The translations under genes and the position numbers were made by a program. Below, piece by piece: positions 8,256-15,223 of a DNA stretch of 45,413 nucleotides. The notes beneath the pieces were generated by a model. The model ran no database searches. It was given only the letters and a program-made list of their open reading frames with translations, and was not told the origin of the DNA. This DNA is from UBA1227 sp045629305 (GTDB lineage Bacteria > Bacillota > Clostridia > Oscillospirales > Acutalibacteraceae): the NCBI GenBank assembly GCA_045629305.1, contig JAZQQZ010000023.1:1-45413 (forward strand). Direction: 5' to 3'. Each line of letters opens with the position of its first letter. The stretch's first letter is position 1.

Positions 8256-8663
8256 TCATTTTCTAGATTTTATAAAGTCTTCAAGGATAATAGTCGCAGA
8301 AAGTGTATCTACGACGTCACGGCGTTTCTTTCCAAATGTACCAGATTCATCGAGCAAACTATATGCTAGAGTAGTCGTGAGTCGCTCATCGTAAAGTACA
8401 ACTTCGAGTCCTCTTTCGCGCAGCATATCTGCGAGCTCCGAAGATGCGTCAGCGTGCTCGCCACGCGAGCCATCCATGTTGAGTGGGAGTCCCACTACAA
8501 CAAGCTCTGCGCCACGCGCCTTGGCCTCCTCGGCCACCTTGTCGGCCACCTTAGGCATATAAGTCTCTTTAATTGTACCGATTGGAGATGCGAGTATTTC
8601 CATAGCGTCACAGACTGCAAGTCCTGTACGCACATACCCGTAATCTACGCCTAAAATAATCAT
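8256..8663 (-). CDS. ruvX: Holliday-junction resolvase-like protein YqgF/RuvX
   Basis: A 135-residue RNase H-fold nuclease of the YqgF/RuvX family, linked to pre-16S rRNA processing and proposed as a Holliday-junction resolvase. The start at 8663 (MIILGVDYGYVRTGLA) follows SD AAAGGA; a longer frame reaching 8891 only translates the opposite frame of the PBP tail. Key acidic residues appear in GVDYG (D7), in VVVGLPLNMDGSRG, in YDERLTT and in RRDVVDTLSATIILEDF. It lies between the PBP terminator and pcrA. Confidence 0.93.
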   Translation of the reverse strand: MIILGVDYGYVRTGLAVCDAMEILASPIGTIKETYMPKVADKVAEEAKARGAELVVVGLPLNMDGSRGEHADASSELADMLRERGLEVVLYDERLTTTLAYSLLDESGTFGKKRRDVVDTLSATIILEDFIKSRK

Positions 8664-8675
8664 AGAATTCCTTTC

Positions 8676-8708
8676 AAAAAATGCGGTGGCAAAACTGCCG
8701 CCGCATTT
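8676..8708 (-). terminator. Terminator after the class A PBP gene
   Basis: On the minus strand AAATGCGGCGGC and GCCACCGCATTT form a long stem with one mismatch and a 6-base loop, followed by TTTTTTG. It lies between the PBP stop and the ruvX SD, so ruvX translation starts immediately after it. Confidence 0.75.
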
Positions 8709-8712
8709 CTCT

Positions 8713-10926
8713 TTAATTTTGTCCAGCGCTTTCTGTTGTCTGAGCAGCGGTTGTTGCCTTAGTTGTCTCTCCAGAGGCCTTAGTTGTCTCTTCCTCTGTA
8801 GATGCTGATGCATGTGAACCGTTACATGTTGCTGGAAGATTGCTAGCCTTGTAGTAACCTGTTGCTTTATGAGGACAGCTATCAGTTGCAAGAAGTCCTG
8901 TATCTGTGCAGTATTCTCTCTTAACTACTTTGCTAGAGTATTCGAAATCTTTAGTATTGAGATACTTATGAATAGAATTCATAACTTCATCCCAAATAGC
9001 TATTGCTGGGTTGTTGCCCTTGATACGTTCCGGCTTATCATAACCAGCCCATACGCAACATACGTAGTAAGGTGTACCGCCACAGAGCCACTTATCCTTA
9101 ACGGATGATGTTGTACCAGTCTTAGCAAATGTAGGCTGATTCTTAACGCCCTTGCCTGCTGCTGTACCGCCTGTCTGCGTTACAGCTTGAAGGATATGAA
9201 GCATGATAGTTGCAGTATCCTCACCGATTACCTGCTCACCCTGTGGTTTGTTCTCAAGGTAAACTTCCTTACCCTTGAAATCAGTAACCTTATAGTAGCT
9301 ATAAGGCTTGTAATATTTACCACCATTACCAAATGCGCAATAAGCTGCGCACATTTCAAGAGTGGTAACACCATTTGTCATACCACCAACCGCAAGTGAT
9401 GAATAGTTCTTATCAGTATTGGAACCATCCTCAACGAGAGTTGAGATATGGAAGTGATTCTTAAGATAATCAAAAGATGTATCTACGCCAACTTTTCTAA
9501 GTGACTGAGCAGATACGGTGTTAAGAGATTTTGCAACACCGTAGTGAAGTGGAACAAAACTTGTCGGGCTTCCACGTGAACCATCGGCGTTCTTTGGCCA
9601 CATCTTACCATTTACCGGGAATCCGTAGTTATTGATTTTCATTGAATAATAGAGCTTATTCGTATCAATACCAGGTCCGTATACTGAAAGTGGCTTGATC
9701 GAAGAACCAGGCTGACGAGTTGAATTCGTTGCACGGTTAAGACCGCGGTTTACGGTCTTCTTGCCGGCTCCGCCGACAACTGCAACTACTCGTCCCTCGT
9801 AGTTCATAACTGTACAAGCGGACTGAATTTTCTTTTGGCTACCCTTCTCGTATGACTCCACTCTGCTCTTTTCGGTTGGGAATCCCTTACGATTCTCATA
9901 TACTCTTTCGACCTTGCTCTGAATCTCTGGGTCTACAGCTGTATAGATTTTAAGACCGCCGTAGTAAACCATACGATATGCCTCGGCCTTAGTATATCCA
10001 TACTGCTCCATGAAGTCCTCAATTACAGAATCAATTACGTAATCGACATAGTAGCTGTTAATCTTCTGATCCTGCTTAACTGTCTTGGAAGCTGCCTCAG
10101 ATGGAACATAATTATCAGAGTTGGTGAAAATATATTCATATTCAAGTGCTTCGTTGTACTCCGCCTTAGTAAGCTTGTTGTTCTGATACATTGCTTTGAG
10201 GCAGACATTACGAGCACGTGACTTACTATTCTCTGGATTAAGAAGTGGATTGTACTTAGTAGGTGCCTTAGTAATTGAAGCAATTATTGCGGCCTCTGCT
10301 GCGTTGATATCCTGAACATCTTTACCGAAGTATTTCTGAGTTGCTGTCTGTACTCCGTAACAACCGGAGCCTAGTGGAATTGTGTTGAGATAAGCTTCAA
10401 GAATTTCGTCCTTGTCGAAATTCTTCTCAAGGTTAAGAGCATAGAGAATCTCATTGAACTTACGTGAGATTGTCGGAGCGTTCTCATCAGTTAAGTTCTT
10501 GATAAGCTGCTGAGTAAGTGTAGAACCACCACCGGACTTACCAAGAGTCAGAACTGCCTTGAATGTTCTTATCCAGTCGACACCATCATGCTTATAAAAA
10601 CGCTTATCCTCAAGTGATACGAACGCGTCCTGAAGGCACTGTGGAATCTCTTCGAGATCTACCCATATACGGTTCTCCTCACCATGAAGACGAGCTATTT
10701 CATAAGGCTCGTTGTTCTTGTCGTAAGCATATAAAATTGAAGTTTGGTCTTGACTGTTCTTATATGAATCGAGGTTGATTGCAACTTCACCATTTACGAA
10801 TTTAATCGCATAACTTAGGATGCAAATACCAACGATACAAGCTGTAAGAACAAGTACAATAAGGATTGAAAGCACGACAGTTATCACTGTACGTTTAGCT
10901 TTGGAATCCTTTTTGACTTTTGCCAT
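8713..10926 (-). CDS. Class A penicillin-binding protein (bifunctional transglycosylase/transpeptidase)
   Basis: A 737-residue bifunctional cell-wall synthase. There is an N-terminal membrane anchor (about residues 15-40), then a GT51 glycosyltransferase domain with VSLEDKRFYKHDGVDW (about 95-110; catalytic Glu) and GGSTLTQQLIKNL. The transpeptidase domain has the SxxK motif in RQPGSSIKPLSVYGP, SxN in GVAKSLNTVS and KTG in FAKTGTTSSVKDKW. The tail of about 45 residues is Thr/Glu/Ala-rich and probably disordered outside the membrane. The ATG follows SD GGAGG. It makes glycan and cross-links it, complementing the SEDS enzyme at 4722. Confidence 0.95.
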   Translation of the reverse strand: MAKVKKDSKAKRTVITVVLSILIVLVLTACIVGICILSYAIKFVNGEVAINLDSYKNSQDQTSILYAYDKNNEPYEIARLHGEENRIWVDLEEIPQCLQDAFVSLEDKRFYKHDGVDWIRTFKAVLTLGKSGGGSTLTQQLIKNLTDENAPTISRKFNEILYALNLEKNFDKDEILEAYLNTIPLGSGCYGVQTATQKYFGKDVQDINAAEAAIIASITKAPTKYNPLLNPENSKSRARNVCLKAMYQNNKLTKAEYNEALEYEYIFTNSDNYVPSEAASKTVKQDQKINSYYVDYVIDSVIEDFMEQYGYTKAEAYRMVYYGGLKIYTAVDPEIQSKVERVYENRKGFPTEKSRVESYEKGSQKKIQSACTVMNYEGRVVAVVGGAGKKTVNRGLNRATNSTRQPGSSIKPLSVYGPGIDTNKLYYSMKINNYGFPVNGKMWPKNADGSRGSPTSFVPLHYGVAKSLNTVSAQSLRKVGVDTSFDYLKNHFHISTLVEDGSNTDKNYSSLAVGGMTNGVTTLEMCAAYCAFGNGGKYYKPYSYYKVTDFKGKEVYLENKPQGEQVIGEDTATIMLHILQAVTQTGGTAAGKGVKNQPTFAKTGTTSSVKDKWLCGGTPYYVCCVWAGYDKPERIKGNNPAIAIWDEVMNSIHKYLNTKDFEYSSKVVKREYCTDTGLLATDSCPHKATGYYKASNLPATCNGSHASASTEEETTKASGETTKATTAAQTTESAGQN

Positions 10927-10953
10927 AACTTATCCTCCACTTATATATCACAA

Positions 10954-10979
10954 GCCGCGCACGAGTACTCGCACACGGC
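10954..10979. other. Hairpin between the PilB-like gene and the PBP gene
   Basis: Two 12-base arms (10954-10965 and 10968-10979) pair over their full length if G-U pairs are allowed, with a TA loop. On the minus strand it is followed by TTGTGATATATAAG, not a T run. It may act as a weak terminator or mRNA stabiliser. Confidence 0.5.
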
Positions 10980-10993
10980 CTATAATTAACGAA

Positions 10994-12673
10994 TTACTCT
11001 GCTGTCTGGCAGATCTTGAGCATTTCTTCTACTGTAGTAATCTTCTCTTCTACAAGCTGAAGAGCAGATGTCTTAAGTGTCTTCATGCCCTGTTCATTGA
11101 TTGCATAGTTTGTAATATCATCGATTGGAACCTGGTCAGCAATCATACGGCGAAGTTTCTTATCGATAATAACAATTTCGTGGATAGCAATACGGCCCTT
11201 GTAACCTGTGTTGTTACACTGGTTACATCCCTTGCCACGTACAACAGTGGCAGGATGAGCGCCCATTGCTTCGCACTCAACGTTATCCGGCTCATACTCT
11301 TCCATGCAGTTTGGACATACCTTACGCATAAGTCGCTGAGCAACGATACCTACAACTGAGTTAGCTACAAGGTATGGCTCAACGCCCATATCCTCAAGAC
11401 GAACGATAGATGAAATAGCATCGTTTGTATGAAGTGTAGAGCAAACCAAGTGTCCTGTGATAGCAGCACGAACTGAGATTTCAGCAGTCTCACCATCACG
11501 GGTCTCACCGACCATGATTACGTCAGGGTCCTGACGCAAAAGAGAACGAAGACCGGCTGCGAATGTCATACCTGCGAGTATGTTAACCTGAGTCTGATTG
11601 ATTCTTGGGAGTGTACGCTCTACAGGGTCCTCTACTGTTGATACGTTGATTGGCTTCTGAGCGAGTGTATCAAGGATCATGTAAAGTGTTGTTGTTTTAC
11701 CAGAACCTGTAGGTCCTGTGATATAGATAATACCGTTCGGGTTACGAAGGATTGTCTGCATCTTTTCATAGTTTTCTTCGTTCATACCGTAAGATTCAGT
11801 ACGATCGAGCTTGTTGTTAGTTGCGAGGTAACGAAGAACGGCCTTCTCACCATAAACTGTAGGAAGTGTAGATACACGGACGTTCATGTCGTAGCCTTCA
11901 ATAATCTGACGGAAGTGACCATCCTGAGGAACACGACGCTCTGCGATATCAAGTCCAGACATGATCTTGATACGAGCGATGAGCTGCTTGTTGATTGATG
12001 CTGCGAGGGTAACATATTCAAGAAGCATACCATCGGTACGAATACGTACAACTGTCTGTTTTTCGAAAGGCTCGATATGAATATCAGATGCGTGTGTTGT
12101 ATAACCATGTACGAGGAGTGAGTTAAGGAACTTAACGATAGGAACATCGTCACCTACATCGGCGTCTTCAAGTTCTGCAACTGCCTGAGTTGTAGGGATA
12201 TCCATAGAGAGGTTAGCTTCATCAGCAGCACTCTTTGCAGAAATCTCAGCATAGTAGAGGTCAATTGCCTTGCTGATGCTCTGTGACTCAGCAAGATAAA
12301 CTTCAAGAGTCATACCTGTTGTCTGACGTACATCCTCTACTGCGTAGAAGTTAAGTGGGTCAGACATAGCAACAGTAAGCTTGCCCTCATCCTCAGCAAT
12401 AGCAATCATGTTGTACTTAGTTGCAAGATTCTTAGGGATACGAGACAACGCTGTTGTATTAACTTCAAAGTTATCAAGCTTGATGATCTGAAGTCCCATT
12501 CTCTTACCAAGAGCATCAAGAACTTCTTTCTCTGTGATATAACCGAGTTCAACAAGAATTTGACCGAGCTTCTTTGAACGATCCTGTTTCTGGATTTCAA
12601 GAGCTTCAGTAATCTGAGCCTCGGTGATGTAGCCATACTCTTTGAGCATTTGGCCAATTGGCATGTTCCTCAT
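10994..12673 (-). CDS. pilB: Type IV pilus / type II secretion assembly ATPase, PilB/GspE family
   Basis: A 559-residue hexameric motor ATPase that drives pilus or pseudopilus extension. The N-terminal domain has two MshEN-like repeats (PIGQMLKEYGYITEAQITEAL and KLGQILVELGYITEKEVLDAL, residues about 5-55), a fold that binds c-di-GMP in some relatives. The core has Walker A GPTGSGKTTTLYM (about 312-324), the Asp box, Walker B RQDPDVIMVGETRD and the His box HTNDA. Four cysteines (CPNC and CNQC) near residues 455-490 form the usual zinc site. The start at 12673 follows SD GAGGA; an upstream extension is A/T-rich and unsupported. No pilC, pilT, pilin or peptidase gene is in the window. Confidence 0.92.
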   Translation of the reverse strand: MRNMPIGQMLKEYGYITEAQITEALEIQKQDRSKKLGQILVELGYITEKEVLDALGKRMGLQIIKLDNFEVNTTALSRIPKNLATKYNMIAIAEDEGKLTVAMSDPLNFYAVEDVRQTTGMTLEVYLAESQSISKAIDLYYAEISAKSAADEANLSMDIPTTQAVAELEDADVGDDVPIVKFLNSLLVHGYTTHASDIHIEPFEKQTVVRIRTDGMLLEYVTLAASINKQLIARIKIMSGLDIAERRVPQDGHFRQIIEGYDMNVRVSTLPTVYGEKAVLRYLATNNKLDRTESYGMNEENYEKMQTILRNPNGIIYITGPTGSGKTTTLYMILDTLAQKPINVSTVEDPVERTLPRINQTQVNILAGMTFAAGLRSLLRQDPDVIMVGETRDGETAEISVRAAITGHLVCSTLHTNDAISSIVRLEDMGVEPYLVANSVVGIVAQRLMRKVCPNCMEEYEPDNVECEAMGAHPATVVRGKGCNQCNNTGYKGRIAIHEIVIIDKKLRRMIADQVPIDDITNYAINEQGMKTLKTSALQLVEEKITTVEEMLKICQTAE

Positions 12674-12707
12674 AATTATTCCTCGCAAAATAATATTATT
12701 AATTAAT

Positions 12708-12749
12708 ATAAAAATAAAAAGCAAGCGAAATTGAAAATCGCAATTTCAC
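12708..12749 (-). terminator. Terminator after the PNPOx-like gene
   Basis: On the minus strand GTGAAATTG and CAATTTCGC arms (with one G-U pair) enclose a 7-base loop and are followed by a T-rich tract (TTTTTATTTTT). It separates the PNPOx-like gene from pilB. Confidence 0.7.
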
Positions 12750-12816
12750 AGATATAAAAATTATAGTCTTCCTACTTAGAAAAATCAACTATAAATTATA
12801 TTATTAAAACAATATG

Positions 12817-13209
12817 TTACCACTTTACAGTTGAACTTGGCGCTGTAAAGGATGAAAAAGTGGCGGTTGCATGCTCAAAATAGAAGACCTCTGTATTGCC
12901 GTCATTTTCGTCATACATAGCACGAAGTTCTGGGTAGTTATCAAGCATATGTTTTCTTGCTGAAACGTCATCATCAAGCACTAAATTTCCAGCAAGTCTA
13001 AGCCACTTTTCCCCGTCGAAGCAGCATATTTCTACGTTTGGATTTTCAAGAATTTGCTTCGACACTGGCTTTACAGCGCCTGTCTGAATATAGAGCTTTC
13101 CGTTGTACAAATCAACAGTTCCAAAAGGTCTTACCCTAGCACTATTTCCATCAATTGTTGCGAGATAATAAGTGCCACATTTTTTCATAAAATCATATAC
13201 GGATTGCAT
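12817..13209 (-). CDS. Pyridoxamine 5'-phosphate oxidase-like flavin-binding protein
   Basis: A 130-residue split-barrel protein of the PNPOx-like family, which binds FMN or a related cofactor and often reduces small molecules. Typical features are FMKKCGTYYLATIDGNSARVRP (residues about 7-28, strand-turn-strand with the RVRPFG motif), LYIQTGAVKPVSKQI and EICCFDGEKWLRLAGN. The ATG at 13209 is chosen because AAAGGTGG lies 8 bases upstream; the GTG further up overlaps that SD. Its substrate is unknown, and it stands alone with a terminator at its 3' end. Confidence 0.85.
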   Translation of the reverse strand: MQSVYDFMKKCGTYYLATIDGNSARVRPFGTVDLYNGKLYIQTGAVKPVSKQILENPNVEICCFDGEKWLRLAGNLVLDDDVSARKHMLDNYPELRAMYDENDGNTEVFYFEHATATFSSFTAPSSTVKW

Positions 13210-13258
13210 ATAAAAAGCCACCTTTCATTGATGAAATTTAACCCCATTTAATTCGTTA

Positions 13259-13286
13259 GCCCTGTCCCGTTTTCACAGGACAGGGC
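13259..13286 (+). other. GC-rich hairpin, T run on the plus side only
   Basis: GCCCTGTCC (13259-13267) pairs perfectly with GGACAGGGC (13278-13286) around a 10-base loop. On the plus strand it is followed by AACTCTTTTTGAC, terminator-like; on the minus strand, the direction of both neighbouring genes, there is no T run. It lies 50 bases upstream of the PNPOx-like start and could be a leader structure in that mRNA. Confidence 0.5.
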
Positions 13287-13338
13287 AACTCTTTTTGACT
13301 TTAGCTGTGTTGTTTAAATTCGTTCTAGAATTAAAATT

Positions 13339-13369
13339 TAATAAAATAAAATGTACTTAAAATTACATT
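13339..13369 (-). terminator. Weak possible terminator after the signal-peptidase-like gene
   Basis: On the minus strand AATGTA and TACATT arms with an 8-base loop are followed by TTATTTTATT. The stem is short and A/T-rich, so termination would be inefficient. Confidence 0.3.
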
Positions 13370-13383
13370 GTGACTTGCTATTT

Positions 13384-14232
13384 TTACTTGGAAACTTTCA
13401 CCTTGATTGCAGTAGCCTTTTGGCCACTACGAGTTTTAGGTGCCTTTCCAACTTTGACTTTAACTTTGAGTGGAAGCGTAGGCTCGTTACACCTAGGTGC
13501 TTCGGCATTGTTTTCATTCGACTTAGTGTTTATATCAAATGAATTGGTTTCGGCCATTCTTTCAGGCGCAGGCTCAACCTGATTTGTCACGTCAATGTAT
13601 TCACTGACATCAGACTGGGCCTCTATATGTGGTTTCTTGAGCACCTCCCGAGGCAAATCAACATTGTCAGGATTTTCTTCAAACTCCCTAACATTTTCTG
13701 GGAGTTGATCCTTTTTGATTTTTTCCTTCTTATGAAGGAGTCGCCTACGAATAACGTCTAAAATGATAAATAGAACTAGTGGGATTCCTGCGAACATCAG
13801 GAAACCTTTAGTGCTCTGAATGAAACTGAGTGCACTTCCAGCACCGGTCATGTTATAGAAGAGCTTTCCTATAAATGAGCCTGGACTTACTTCGAAATTG
13901 TTGCCGTCAATTTTGACAATGAGGTTACCATCGTCATTGACACTTGCAACAGTACCGACGAGTTCCTTACCGGATTTCGTGAAAGCGACTTCATCGCCCT
14001 CTTTAAGATCTGCGAAATCGCACTCCTTAAAGATTAGGATGTCATCACTCGCAACTGGAGTGTATCCGAAGACATTTGCCGGATGGCTAGCGTCTATCGA
14101 ACCCCTAACAATCAGGTATGTATTCAAGACAAGAATTGGAATGTACACGATACATAGAACAACTATCAATATCGTGACAACAATATGACCAAAACTATGT
14201 CTCGGTTTTTCCTTTCTAATCTTTTCTGCCAT
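13384..14232 (-). CDS. Signal-peptidase-I-like membrane protein lacking the catalytic motif
   Basis: A 282-residue membrane protein. Helix 1 (about residues 17-42) is followed by an extracytoplasmic segment, a second hydrophobic helix (about 145-165), RRRLLHKKEK, a long polar tail and a Lys/Val-rich end. The layout and phrases such as DLKEGDEVAF, GTVASVNDDGNLIVKIDGNN and FIQSTKGFLMFAGIPLVLF match SipW-type signal peptidases (S26). The expected catalytic SGSM segment between FGYTPV and SDDILIFKE is absent, and the HR motif is replaced by LVGTV. I infer a non-enzymatic paralogue. The start follows GGAG; the TTG further up overlaps it. It has its own promoter. Confidence 0.6.
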   Translation of the reverse strand: MAEKIRKEKPRHSFGHIVVTILIVVLCIVYIPILVLNTYLIVRGSIDASHPANVFGYTPVASDDILIFKECDFADLKEGDEVAFTKSGKELVGTVASVNDDGNLIVKIDGNNFEVSPGSFIGKLFYNMTGAGSALSFIQSTKGFLMFAGIPLVLFIILDVIRRRLLHKKEKIKKDQLPENVREFEENPDNVDLPREVLKKPHIEAQSDVSEYIDVTNQVEPAPERMAETNSFDINTKSNENNAEAPRCNEPTLPLKVKVKVGKAPKTRSGQKATAIKVKVSK

Positions 14233-14267
14233 AAAATGCTCCAAAATTAATATAAATAATCAAGTTA

Positions 14268-14296
14268 ATTTTAAATTATAGCATTGCCATTGTCAA
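14268..14296 (-). promoter_or_regulatory. Sigma-A promoter for the signal-peptidase-like gene
   Basis: On the minus strand TTGACA (14291-14296), 17 bases, TAAAAT (14268-14273). It lies 36 bases upstream of the start codon, in the gap after rsgA. A TATAAT within the spacer has no matching -35. Confidence 0.7.
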
Positions 14297-14346
14297 CAAA
14301 ATCTTTTGATAAAATTATATTTTTTTGTGCATTTTGTATAAATTGA

Positions 14347-15222
14347 CTATTTTAGTTGCCAATCTTTGACATCCTTGACTTCGTTGTACATAGAGACATA
14401 ACTGTCATATCTGCTCCTTGATATCTCTATGCCCTCCTCTGCGAGTTCTCGAATCTTGCAATTCTTATCCTTAACATGCGAACAATGAGGGAAGAATTGA
14501 CAGTCAGAGAGATAAGGGGCGAACTCTGGGAAACAGTCGGCGAGTTCATCCTTTAGGATGATTTGATCGGCGAGTGCGTCGAGCGAGGCGAAGCCTGGGG
14601 TGTCGGCAACGTAGGTGTCAGCGTCAAGCTTGATGAGGACGCTCTCACGTGTCGTATGCTTTCCCCTGCCGAGTTTCTGCGAAATCTCGGAAGTTGGGAG
14701 CGCAAGGCTCTCATCAATTTGATTCAGCAAGGTTGACTTGCCGACACCGGTATTACCAGTGAAGGCAGAGATGCATCCCTGAAGTTTTCTCTTGATCTCA
14801 TCGACTCCCTCGCCCGTTTTTCCACAGGCCTTGATTACAGTGAAACTTGTCTTCTTATATTCTTCAATAAGTTCACTGGCATCCAGAAGATCAGTCTTGT
14901 TGAAAACAATTACCGGTTCGATATTATTATGTACCGCAATTGCCGTTAAACGGTCGACAAGCAGCGGATTAGGCCTCGGCTGTGTAGCCGAGACGATAAT
15001 AAAGAGCTTGTCGATATTGGCAACCGGCGGTTTAGTAAGTGCACTCTTGCGTTCTTTAATTACATCAATGGTTTTATCTTCCGGATTGATTTCAACTCGG
15101 TCGCCTGCCATTGGTGTAATTTTCTGATTTCGAAGTACGCCTCGTGCTTTAGTTTCAATTACGCCATCGGCGGTCTCTACATAGTAGAAACCGCCAATGC
15201 CTTTAATAATTATTCCATCCAT
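14347..15222 (-). CDS. rsgA: Ribosome small-subunit-dependent GTPase A
   Basis: A circularly permuted GTPase that checks late 30S assembly. The 291-residue protein has an N-terminal OB-fold (1-65), then G4 VFNKTD (about 113-118) ahead of G1 GNTGVGKSTLLNQ (about 165-177) and G3 ADTPGFAS, the order expected for this family. The T-R-rich switch GKHTTRES is present. The C-terminal zinc site is CQFFPHCSHVKDKNC (about residues 242-256). It starts 1 base after the kinase gene stop, in the conserved order prpC-prkC-rsgA; in Bacillus the homologue is phosphorylated by that kinase. Confidence 0.96.
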   Translation of the reverse strand: MDGIIIKGIGGFYYVETADGVIETKARGVLRNQKITPMAGDRVEINPEDKTIDVIKERKSALTKPPVANIDKLFIIVSATQPRPNPLLVDRLTAIAVHNNIEPVIVFNKTDLLDASELIEEYKKTSFTVIKACGKTGEGVDEIKRKLQGCISAFTGNTGVGKSTLLNQIDESLALPTSEISQKLGRGKHTTRESVLIKLDADTYVADTPGFASLDALADQIILKDELADCFPEFAPYLSDCQFFPHCSHVKDKNCKIRELAEEGIEISRSRYDSYVSMYNEVKDVKDWQLK

Positions 15223-15223
15223 A

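Noticed and set aside
8664..8891. N-terminal extension of ruvX into the PBP gene
   Set aside because: It is another frame of the PBP's Thr-rich tail; the start with SD is at 8663.
12674..12724. Extended PilB start with a hydrophobic leader
   Set aside because: The stretch is A/T-rich promoter/terminator sequence; SD GAGGA fits the ATG at 12673.
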